Assembly (NCBI GenBank): GCA_022446985.1
Contig: JAKVBD010000031.1
Location: 1 to 57,596, forward strand
DNA from: Lentisphaerales bacterium
Lineage (GTDB): Bacteria > Verrucomicrobiota > Lentisphaeria > Lentisphaerales > Lentisphaeraceae
Direction of reading: 5' to 3'
DNA: 57,596 nt
Shown here: piece after piece, positions 37,055 through 45,266 of the stretch
How positions within the stretch are numbered: position 1 is the first letter of the stretch
How the letters are laid out: every line of letters begins with the position of its first letter
Notes under the pieces: model-generated
The model's database searches: none
The model's input: the letters and a program-made list of their open reading frames with translations, nothing else
Told to the model about the DNA's origin: nothing
Made by a program: the position numbers and the translations under genes

Positions 37055-38161
37055 ATGAGTAAAAAATCAATTTACATTGCAGCTACCAGTCAGCACGTTG
37101 GTAAAACTACCATGACTCTTGGCCTTTTGGCTGCCTTAAAAAGTAAAAGAAAAAATGTTGGCTACTGCAAACCTCTCGGTCAACAGTACCTTGAAGTAGA
37201 AGGCAAGCGAGTCGACAAAGATGCAGTTCTATTTGCTGATTGCATGAACTTTGACCTGGAACCAGAAATTCACAGCCCGGTCATTTTGGGACCTGGTGAC
37301 ACCGCTGACTATATTGAAAACCCACGCCCAGGCGAATTCGTCAAAAATATCCTTGACTCTGCCGAACTCTTGCGTGACCGTCACGAGATGGTCGTCTACG
37401 AAGGAACCGGACACCCGGGAGTCGGCAGTGTTGTTGATTTATCAAATGCCGAAGTAGCCCGACAACTTGAATCAGAAGTCATTCTTGTACTCGAGGGCGG
37501 AATTGGCAATACCCTTGACCGCCTTTCTCTTTGCAAAGCGGTTTTTGATCAGGCTGGCGTTAAAATTGTTGGCGTATTGATCAACAAAGTCCACGTAAAA
37601 AAAATGGACAAAGTTCGTCATTATCTAGAAATTGCTCTTAAGAAATGGGACATCGAACTTCTCGGCATCATTCCTTACGATGAAGTCCTGGTTTACCCTT
37701 CTATGCGCCACATCGTCAAAGCCGTTAAAGGAAAAGTTCTCAACGGTCGTGAATTTCTATCGAATGTCGTCGCAGATACTATTGCCGGCATCAACATGGA
37801 ATTTGCACCTGGCGATGATCCTTCAAAACTATTGCTGGTAGTTAGTTACAGAAGACTAGACGAAGCCCTGCAAAACTTTGAGAACCTCTGTAAAGAGCGA
37901 AACCTTCCCCTTCATATGGCTGGTATATTGGTAACTGGCCAAGGTGAACTGACTGCTGAACAGGTGGAGCACTGTGAAGAGCTTTCTATACCAGTTGTTC
38001 AGACTCCATTTGACACCTACGATGCGGTTATCAAAATGGACCACCTGGTTGCTAAAATCGACACTCAAAATAAAGGCAAGATCAAACGCGCCATCAAACT
38101 TTTCAAAGAGCACGTCAAAATCAACCGCATTGTTGAGATTATCAACGCTCAGGCGGACTAA
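37055..38161 (+). CDS. P-loop protein like the N-terminal part of phosphotransacetylase
   Basis: About 368 residues from the ATG at 37055 (AGGG just before it); the frame extends 12 codons upstream into the previous gene. An AAA_26/BioD-like ATPase domain carries the P-loop AATSQHVGKTTMTLG, then VVYEGTGHPGVGSVVDL and GVLINKVH. The C-terminal region LLVVSYRRLDEALQNF and TPFDTYDAVIKM looks like the DRTGG domain of long Pta proteins. The Pta catalytic domain is absent, so it is probably regulatory. Confidence 0.72.
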   Translation: MSKKSIYIAATSQHVGKTTMTLGLLAALKSKRKNVGYCKPLGQQYLEVEGKRVDKDAVLFADCMNFDLEPEIHSPVILGPGDTADYIENPRPGEFVKNILDSAELLRDRHEMVVYEGTGHPGVGSVVDLSNAEVARQLESEVILVLEGGIGNTLDRLSLCKAVFDQAGVKIVGVLINKVHVKKMDKVRHYLEIALKKWDIELLGIIPYDEVLVYPSMRHIVKAVKGKVLNGREFLSNVVADTIAGINMEFAPGDDPSKLLLVVSYRRLDEALQNFENLCKERNLPLHMAGILVTGQGELTAEQVEHCEELSIPVVQTPFDTYDAVIKMDHLVAKIDTQNKGKIKRAIKLFKEHVKINRIVEIINAQAD

Positions 38162-38167
38162 TAAGAA

Positions 38168-39334
38168 GTGAAGAGAAATCTGGTTCTACTCTGCCTCTTT
38201 CGATGTTTCCAGATGTCTCTTTTCCCTCTGGCTATCATCACAATTTTCCTTCAGATTCAAATTGGCCTACCACCGGATCAAATCTTGATGATTCAAGCCA
38301 TAAAATCAACTGTCTGTGCCATTTTCGAATTCCCTGCCGGTTGGTTAGCCGATCGCATAGGTTACAAAAAAACGTTCATTCTCGGAGCTATTTCTCTTAC
38401 TATTTGCTGGTCGCTCTACTCCTTCGCCGAGACTTTTTCCGCTGTTTTGTTAGCAGATATTTTTCTCGGCATTGGCTGGGCGTTTATATATGGAACAGAC
38501 AGCGCCCTCCTATATGAATCTTTAACCAATCTGAACCGCACTTACGAACTGTCAAAATGGAGTGGTAAAGTCTCTTTCTGGGGACAAATAACTGAAGGCT
38601 GCTGTGCCTTATCGGCCGGACTGCTCTATGCAATTAACCCCTACTTACCTTTCATCATTCAGGTATTTATGTCTATCTTTAGTCTTGTACTTGCCTTATT
38701 TATAACCGAACCTCAAAGACAAAAGTCTACACGCAAAGACAAAGTGCGCGAAATGTTCGACCTCTTCAAATTGACTTTCATCCAGTCCCCTTTACTCAGA
38801 TACTCAACTTTGCTCTTTATCATATTGGGCATAGCGTCTTACTTGCAAGTCTGGAACATCCAGCAATACGCTAAAGAAAGCGGCATCTCATCCGTTGCTC
38901 TTGGACTCAACTGGGCCTTAGCCAACCTCTTCGTTGCACTGGGTTCTATCTTCAGCCATCGAATAGAAAAGAAAGTAGGAGTTTTCAAAGCTCTCATGCT
39001 ATGTATTTTTCTTCTTTCAATAGGCTATTCTGGCCTTTTTCTTCTTCCTGGTGCAATCGGTTTTGTTTTCTACTATTTCCTCACTTTTGAACGCGGTGTT
39101 AACTACCCCATTTTAAATAGTCTGAAGCAAGGAGTCATTCCCAGTGAAAATCGCGCTGGAATTCTTTCAATTGCCAATTTTTCATTTCGCCTGACCTTTG
39201 CAGCAATATGCCCATTTGCCGGATGGTTAATCAGCCAAGATGGCTTTCAAAATTTTTTTGGTATAATCGGCAGTCTCTTTTTAACTGGCTCAATAATACT
39301 CCTTTTAAAACTAAAAAAACATTTACCAGCTTGA
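38168..39334 (+). CDS. MFS transporter
   Basis: A 388-residue membrane protein with about 12 hydrophobic helices. The motif GWLADRIGYKKTF after helix 2 is the major-facilitator loop signature (GxLaDrxGrkxxl). Start is a GTG at 38168, 6 nt after the previous stop. The substrate is unknown. Likely co-expressed with the two genes upstream. Confidence 0.85.
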   Translation: MKRNLVLLCLFRCFQMSLFPLAIITIFLQIQIGLPPDQILMIQAIKSTVCAIFEFPAGWLADRIGYKKTFILGAISLTICWSLYSFAETFSAVLLADIFLGIGWAFIYGTDSALLYESLTNLNRTYELSKWSGKVSFWGQITEGCCALSAGLLYAINPYLPFIIQVFMSIFSLVLALFITEPQRQKSTRKDKVREMFDLFKLTFIQSPLLRYSTLLFIILGIASYLQVWNIQQYAKESGISSVALGLNWALANLFVALGSIFSHRIEKKVGVFKALMLCIFLLSIGYSGLFLLPGAIGFVFYYFLTFERGVNYPILNSLKQGVIPSENRAGILSIANFSFRLTFAAICPFAGWLISQDGFQNFFGIIGSLFLTGSIILLLKLKKHLPA

Positions 39335-39396
39335 GCATTGAAGTATAGCTGACCTAGTGATAAATTCCTTGAATTCAAAACTTCATGATGGGACAC

Positions 39397-40272
39397 ATGC
39401 TCAAATACTCTTTTTTGCTGATATCGGCTTTATTCTTAGCAGCCTGTAGTTCGACTCAACCCAGTTATAAGTATGTGAATACCGCTAAACCCTCTTCAAA
39501 AACACCAGGCAGAGTTAACAACACACCAGCCCCTAGACCAACAAGGTCCAGCAGTAAAAAACCAATACTAAAGCCTAATTACCCGGTCTATGAAGTTCGT
39601 AAGGGAGACACCCTTTCTTCAATCTCACGTCGATCCGGTCTCACAGTTGCTCAAATTCAACGTTATAACAATCTTAAAAGTACGCGCTTAGAAATAGACC
39701 AAAGGCTTTACCTTCCAGGGGTCTACAAACTTTCTAAGGCAAAGGTAAATCCGCCACCAATGAGTTACCCTGTATCTAAGAACATTTCAGTAATTCCTCG
39801 CTCTCGTTGGGCCAAATACAAGGTAAAGGGAAATGTCACTCCCATGGGAAAGGTAACGAAAATAACTATCCACCATACAGACGATGGCCCAAAGCTCAGT
39901 AAAATGAGTGATGTCAAATTTTTACAGGGAATGGAAAGTCATCACCGAAATAATCGCAAATGGGCTTGCATCGGCTATCATTATATTATTGGCCGCGATG
40001 GCACCATATATGAAGGTAGACCTGCTGCTTACCAGGGTGCACATGCCCGTTCAAATAATCAAAACAACATTGGCATATCTCTCATCGGTGACTTCAACAA
40101 AGCTTACCCTGCAAAAAGCCAACTTACTTCTCTAACTGCCTTGCTGAGCAATTTAAGAAGTAAGCATAAGATCTCTGCTAAAAGTGTTGTCGGCCACAGA
40201 CACCTAAACCAAACTGAGTGTCCTGGCAAATATCTGGCTTCCTGGATTAACAGCTACAGGGCGAGTAGATAA
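39397..40272 (+). CDS. Lipoprotein N-acetylmuramoyl-L-alanine amidase with LysM
   Basis: About 291 residues. The signal LKYSFLLISALFLAACSS contains a lipobox (LAAC). A low-complexity Pro/Ser linker leads to one LysM (YEVRKGDTLSSISRRSGL to RLYLPG) and an Amidase_2/PGRP domain. Zinc-site residues are in TIHHTDDG and GHRHLNQTECPG. It should cleave the peptide from the glycan in the cell wall. The frame opens at 39385, but the ATG at 39397 is closer to the signal peptide. Confidence 0.9.
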   Translation: MLKYSFLLISALFLAACSSTQPSYKYVNTAKPSSKTPGRVNNTPAPRPTRSSSKKPILKPNYPVYEVRKGDTLSSISRRSGLTVAQIQRYNNLKSTRLEIDQRLYLPGVYKLSKAKVNPPPMSYPVSKNISVIPRSRWAKYKVKGNVTPMGKVTKITIHHTDDGPKLSKMSDVKFLQGMESHHRNNRKWACIGYHYIIGRDGTIYEGRPAAYQGAHARSNNQNNIGISLIGDFNKAYPAKSQLTSLTALLSNLRSKHKISAKSVVGHRHLNQTECPGKYLASWINSYRASR

Positions 40273-40499
40273 CCGCTCATTCAACCAACGCAAATATGGC
40301 TATTGTCGAAGTTATTACATTTTGTTAAATGAAAAATACCATTTTGCTTTCAAAGCAATATTGCCCTTATCTCTAATAATCAGCTCTTGATCAAATCAAC
40401 AAACAGCTTCTGAATGTTATAAAAAAAAATTCTCAAACCCACTCATATAATAAAAATTGTGAATTAGCCGTAAAATGGACAAACAAAAAATTTTATACT

Positions 40500-40757
40500 T
40501 TAAACGGTTAATATCTTAGCTTTTGAGAAATCTTGAAAATCTAAAGTTAATAAGCTTTCTAACTCTTTTAATACTTCTAAGTCATCTGACTTAATCGTCG
40601 TAATAATTGCTTGTTTAAAATCTTCAAATTTGGCATAATATTGAGATTTTAATGCATGTTTCTTGACGAACTTCCATAGTCTCTCAATGATATTTAAATT
40701 TGGAGAATATGAAGGAAGGAAGAGTAAGTCAATATTCAATTCTTTCTCAATCTCTCA
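40500..40757 (-). pseudogene. IS630-type transposase remnant
   Basis: Encodes EKELNIDLLFLPSYSPNLNI then IERLWKFVKKHALKS, the C-terminal end of the DDE domain with its last acidic residue. It runs from 40757 with the upstream part replaced and a stop (TGA) just beyond it. No N-terminal half, terminal repeats or TA duplication were found. The 227 nt between 40273 and 40499 hold nothing I can recognise. Confidence 0.7.
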
Positions 40758-40790
40758 AATCGCCCTTTTGAAACAACATTACGCAAGCAT

Positions 40791-40982
40791 ATGAACATTT
40801 CACCCGCGCTCTACCTTAAGAATATAAAAATGATGGCAATCCATGATGAACTACAGAGAAACAAATCATTCACCATAGGTGAATTCCTTCAAAAGTTTAA
40901 AATCAATCACGCAGGTCACTATGGCCAATATTACAAGGAATACTTTCAACAGATCATGCAACAAACACGCCATCAAAACTAA
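40791..40982 (+). CDS. Small hypothetical ORF next to transposon debris
   Basis: 63 codons, starting MNISPALYLKNIKMMAIHDE and rich in Lys, Gln and Tyr. No domain is seen and it lies between the IS630 remnant and the IS200 element. It may be the tail of a gene cut by these events, or noise. Confidence 0.3.
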   Translation: MNISPALYLKNIKMMAIHDELQRNKSFTIGEFLQKFKINHAGHYGQYYKEYFQQIMQQTRHQN

Positions 40983-40995
40983 CTTTCAAGTCAAT

Positions 40996-41596
40996 AACCT
41001 CCGGTAAAACCGGAGGCTTGGAATGGGAACCGCTCAAAGCGGATTGTTAGTATCTAATCTTTATTTGAATAACCCAAGTTCGTCTTGATCTCGGTCATCT
41101 TTGTCTTGATTTTTAATATAGTCTCGAATGGTCTGTTCATTTAGACCAACTGTACTTACGAAATATCCTCTTGCCCAAAAACTTTGCCCTGTAAAGTTTT
41201 TTTGACGATTCAATAAATTTCGAGCAATGTAAATCGCACTTTTTCCTTTCATAAAACCAATAACATTACTCACTGGATGTTTAGGAGGAATTGAGATTAA
41301 CATGTGTACATGATCAGGCATTAAATGCCCTTCTTCAATTTTGCAGTCTTTTTGACATGCCAAATTATGAAAAACAGCACCTAAATGCTGCTTGATATTA
41401 CCATATAGTATTTTGCGCCGATACTTAGGGATGAACACTACATGATAATTGCAATAATAAGTTGAATGGGTTAGTTTTCTGTATTCCATTTGCTTTTTCC
41501 TTATCTATAGACTTTGAGCGGTCCAGGATAAGGAAAAGGCCTACTGCCGAAAAAGTAAAACTATAAGGGTCCATCCGGCAGAGCCGGAGGTTTACC
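40996..41596 (-). mobile_element. IS200/IS605-family insertion sequence
   Basis: A small element without tnpB. Hairpins mark both ends: CCTCCGGT/ACCGGAGG at 40998-41016 with a second small hairpin at 41030-41042, and TCCGGC/GCCGGA at 41574-41588. The end stems share a CTCCGG core. There are no target duplications, as expected for this family. Boundaries are approximate. Confidence 0.75.
41061..41489 (-). CDS. tnpA: IS200-type Y1 transposase TnpA
   Basis: A 142-residue single-strand transposase with the HUH motif in PDHVHMLISIP and a conserved Tyr in the YFVSTVGLNEQTIRDYIKNQ segment. The protein is complete (N-terminal THSTYYCNYHVVFIPKYRR), so the element may still be active. It lies on the same strand as the two-component genes upstream. 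Confidence 0.93.
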   Translation of the reverse strand: MEYRKLTHSTYYCNYHVVFIPKYRRKILYGNIKQHLGAVFHNLACQKDCKIEEGHLMPDHVHMLISIPPKHPVSNVIGFMKGKSAIYIARNLLNRQKNFTGQSFWARGYFVSTVGLNEQTIRDYIKNQDKDDRDQDELGLFK

Positions 41597-41632
41597 GATT
41601 TTAATTAGTTATAACCTTTGTATTTATTTCAC

Positions 41633-43015
41633 TTACTCAATGCCAAACTTCTCAATCTTGCGGTAAAGTGCCTGAGGTGTAATACCTAAACTTCTTGCCG
41701 TTGCAGAGTGATTTCCAGGGTTCTTTTGCATCGCAGCACGTATCAACATCTCCTCATGATGCTGAAGGTTTAAATTATCCGGCATCTTTAAACCGGCGTC
41801 TACAACAGCTTCTTCCAAATCGGCTTTAAGGCCAAGATCCTGAGCTGTTATCTTATCGGTCTGAGCAAAGATAGTAGCACGATCAAGCATATTTCGCAGC
41901 TCACGTATATTACCTGGGAATTCGTACTTCATAAGAGCATTTTCTGCAGACTTCACTAGACTGAACTCACGACCTCTCCGCCTACCAAAATCATCTAAAA
42001 AATAGCGGCTAAGAGGAACTATATCTCCCTGTCTTTCCCTTAGAGGAGGAATCTTGATAGAAACGGTATTTATGCGATGATATAGATCATGACGAAACTT
42101 TTCTTCATAGACCATTTTTTCTAAGTCTTTATTACTGGCTGCAATAATTCGAGTTCCGGCAAAACTGATTTCTTTAGCACCACCGACTCTTCTAAAAGTC
42201 CTCTCTTCCAGGACTCTTAAAAAACGGCTTTGGGCATGTAAACTCATTTCACTTATTTCATCGAGTAGAACAGTTCCACCCATACCAAGTTCAAATATTC
42301 CAGCTTTCTGTTTATCTGCTCCCGTGAACGAGCCTCGTTCATGACCAAAAAGTTCTGACTCAAGAATATTCTCGGCAAGCCCGCCACAGTTCAGTGCCAC
42401 AAAAGGTTTATTTTTAGACCGGGAAAGACTGTGAATCATTCTAGAAGCGACTTCTTTACCAACACCACTCTCGCCATTCAAAAGTATGGTTGCATCATCA
42501 ACAGAAGCGGCTCTTTGCAGTTGTTTTAGAAGGTCCTGACCTTTTGGACTTTCTCCAAAAAATGTAGGGAGTTCTTCTTTATTATAGCCATCCAAAATTG
42601 ACTGTAGTTTGCGATTTTCTTCACGTAAGCGCTGATACTTTCTGGTTCGATAAAGGGAAGTAATTATTTCTTCTGCATTTAAAGGTTTACGGAAGTAATC
42701 AAAGGCACCATTTTTTAAAGCTTCTATCGCCAAAGCTTCGTTACTGTGACCGGTAATCATCAAAACTTCCAGATCTGGATTGACCTCTTTTACTTTTGAA
42801 AGGAATGTCAGTCCGTCCATGTCCGGCATTTTTATGTCTGAAATAACGATATCGCCAAAGCCTTCCTTAACGACTTCAAGAGCTTCCAGAGGAGATTCTA
42901 ACGCCTTGATTTTCCAACCGGAACTTTCCAGATAAAAACTAAGACTATCGCGAATTGCTTCGTCATCATCCACAAGTAAAACGTCAACATTCTTACTGAG
43001 TTCTATATCTTCCAT
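41633..43015 (-). CDS. NtrC-type sigma-54-dependent response regulator
   Basis: A 460-residue regulator. The receiver (about 11-125) has the acceptor D60 in VISDIKMPDMDG. The AAA+ domain has Walker A GESGVGKE, the sigma-54 loop GSFTGA (GAFTGA in most), and Walker B GGTVLLDEIS. The C-terminal Fis-type helix-turn-helix is HSATARSLGITPQALYRKIE. It lies 3 nt after the kinase gene, so they form a two-component pair. Confidence 0.93.
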   Translation of the reverse strand: MEDIELSKNVDVLLVDDDEAIRDSLSFYLESSGWKIKALESPLEALEVVKEGFGDIVISDIKMPDMDGLTFLSKVKEVNPDLEVLMITGHSNEALAIEALKNGAFDYFRKPLNAEEIITSLYRTRKYQRLREENRKLQSILDGYNKEELPTFFGESPKGQDLLKQLQRAASVDDATILLNGESGVGKEVASRMIHSLSRSKNKPFVALNCGGLAENILESELFGHERGSFTGADKQKAGIFELGMGGTVLLDEISEMSLHAQSRFLRVLEERTFRRVGGAKEISFAGTRIIAASNKDLEKMVYEEKFRHDLYHRINTVSIKIPPLRERQGDIVPLSRYFLDDFGRRRGREFSLVKSAENALMKYEFPGNIRELRNMLDRATIFAQTDKITAQDLGLKADLEEAVVDAGLKMPDNLNLQHHEEMLIRAAMQKNPGNHSATARSLGITPQALYRKIEKFGIE

Positions 43016-43018
43016 AAT

Positions 43019-45097
43019 CTATTCCATCCCCGGAAATGAGAGTTTAAAAACGGTGCCTTTCTCGCCTGTCCTGACAAGAGAAATTGTAGAGTTAAAATCT
43101 TTTAAAATGCCGACGCAGATCGATAAACCAAGCCCCGTTCCAGAGCCAGGAGGCTTTGAAGTCACAAAAGGCTCAAAAAGGCTATTTTGAACATAAATTG
43201 GAATTCCACTGCCACTATCTTCAACAAATAGGTCTATACCTGCTTCTGTTTGTTCTGATCGGACTTTGATTAATTCGTTGCCTCTTTCGGCTTTCTCCAT
43301 AATGCTGTCCTTGGCATTTGAAAATAGATTGATGAATATCTGCTCCAGGCGACTGCTATTGGCTACCACTAAATGCTGTTCATCTATCGCATTCGTAAAA
43401 ACAATCCCATTGCTTTTTAACTGTTGGCCAATGAGGTCAAGAGACGCTTCAACAGAAGCCTTCAAAGAGACCTCTGTCAACTGCAAATCGCGGTCGCTCT
43501 TTTCAGCAGAAAACTCTCTCATGTGATCTATAATTATTGAAGCGCGATCCACTTGCTTAATAATTTTTGCAGTCGTTTCTAAGGCTAGGCCGTGGTTCAC
43601 CTTTTCGGGCTGCTCTAAAAGTTTACTGATCATTTGTGCGTAAACACGAATGCCAGAAAGAGGCTGATTTAACTCATAAGCGATGCCTGCTGCCATAGCC
43701 GCAAGAGCTGATAATCTTTGAGTAGATAAAGTCTGCACATTTAGCTGGTCTTCAGCACTTTGAAGTTTAGCTTCTGTTTCTTTCTGTTTCTTTAGATTTC
43801 GAATCGTAAACATATAAAGACTGTGATGGTCAAGTTTCACTTCAGAAACAGTCACATAGACAGGCACTGGATTACTCGACGGTATTTGTTTTATGACTTC
43901 CTGGCCAATTGGCCCGACTAAAGCTTCGAGTCTATGTTTAAAGTTTTCATACCCATCAAACAAGCCAGGAATAATATTCTTGATAGACTTCCCACATACT
44001 GCAACTTGGCAACACTTTAGTATTGTACTTGCTGCTGGGTTACAGGACTCAATTAAACCATTTTCATCGACTATAAGTATGCCATCCACTGAAGAACGAA
44101 TCACAGCTTTGACGCGAGCCTCACTTCCCTTTAAAGCTTCTAGTGCATGAAGACGCTCAATTTCAGCTTCCACTCGGCGCGCAAATAACTTGACTATATC
44201 TAAGTGAAGTTTCTCTCTATAATTAGCTTTGTGATCGAGAAGGCAAATGTTGCCAATGACCTCTCCTGAGGATTTTTTCAATGTTACGCCAACGTAACTT
44301 TCGACATCCATACTTTGCAGGATTTCATCTTCAGGGAAGTGCTCCTTTAAACCTGCACTGATAGTTAATTGATCTTTGACCATTAACTCATTGCAAGGCG
44401 TTCCACTTAGATCATATTCAGAGGACTTTTCTAAACCATCTTTAGTCCAAATCGCTAAATTGTGCCCACGGCCATTCTTAGTTTCATTGATCAATACATA
44501 GGAAACACCAAGCAGTTCCTGAATGCTTTTACAAACACCTCTAAAAGTGCTCGCGCCACTCTTTTCTACAGATAAATCGAGGAGGTTCTCAAGCGCCTTA
44601 CGCATAAGAATCTTGTCTGTAGTTTCATTTCTTATTGCCAAATACTGGTAAGGTTTCCCTTTCTCATCAAGAAAAGGAACGATAGTCGTGTCGACCCAAT
44701 AAAGAGAACCGTCTTTAGCACAGTTACAGATTTCCTGACGCCAGACTTTACCCGATGAAATCTGCTCCCACATTTCTTTGAAGAAACCTTTAGTGTGGTG
44801 GTCAGACCATACGACCTTATGAGTCTTACCAATTAATTCTTCTCGACTGTATTGAGAGATTTCACAAAACTTTTGGTTAACATAGGTGATAACGCCTTTA
44901 ACATCTGTCACAGCAATAATCGATGTTTCATCAAGAGCATACTTGAGCTCACAGAGTTGTTGCAGACTTTCAGACCAGCCATCGGCTAAGGCCACTCCGC
45001 CTTCATTATTTTGTAATTCACGCAATTGTGAACGTATATTTGTGATATCTGCCACGTTTATCAGCCATTTTTTATTTCGTTCGTTCTTGCCAAGCAA
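43019..45097 (-). CDS. PAS-GAF-PAS sensor kinase with H-box Tyr
   Basis: A 692-residue cytoplasmic sensor. The PAS domain (about 50-165, with YVNQKFCEISQYSREELIGK) is followed by a GAF domain (about 170-310), a second PAS (about 325-435), then HisKA and ATPase domains. The ATP-binding part is complete (N-box LFSNAKDS, DSGSGIP, SGTGLGLS). The phospho-acceptor H-box reads GIAYELNQPL, with Y474 where His is expected; the codon is TAT (43676-43678). Start TTG at 45097 has GGAG about 7 nt upstream. Confidence 0.9.
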   Translation of the reverse strand: MLGKNERNKKWLINVADITNIRSQLRELQNNEGGVALADGWSESLQQLCELKYALDETSIIAVTDVKGVITYVNQKFCEISQYSREELIGKTHKVVWSDHHTKGFFKEMWEQISSGKVWRQEICNCAKDGSLYWVDTTIVPFLDEKGKPYQYLAIRNETTDKILMRKALENLLDLSVEKSGASTFRGVCKSIQELLGVSYVLINETKNGRGHNLAIWTKDGLEKSSEYDLSGTPCNELMVKDQLTISAGLKEHFPEDEILQSMDVESYVGVTLKKSSGEVIGNICLLDHKANYREKLHLDIVKLFARRVEAEIERLHALEALKGSEARVKAVIRSSVDGILIVDENGLIESCNPAASTILKCCQVAVCGKSIKNIIPGLFDGYENFKHRLEALVGPIGQEVIKQIPSSNPVPVYVTVSEVKLDHHSLYMFTIRNLKKQKETEAKLQSAEDQLNVQTLSTQRLSALAAMAAGIAYELNQPLSGIRVYAQMISKLLEQPEKVNHGLALETTAKIIKQVDRASIIIDHMREFSAEKSDRDLQLTEVSLKASVEASLDLIGQQLKSNGIVFTNAIDEQHLVVANSSRLEQIFINLFSNAKDSIMEKAERGNELIKVRSEQTEAGIDLFVEDSGSGIPIYVQNSLFEPFVTSKPPGSGTGLGLSICVGILKDFNSTISLVRTGEKGTVFKLSFPGME

Positions 45098-45266
45098 TTA
45101 CGTCTCCAGTGATCAATGATTATTTGCAAAGTATTAATGAATAACAGTTAGAAAGTATTCTTTATTTAGATCTATCAATACAGAAAGCTTCATGATCCAT
45201 TTTCGGATGATATTGCACTTTATTAGTTAGTAGTATTTCTTAAAGTCAATTTACCTGACTGTTTAA

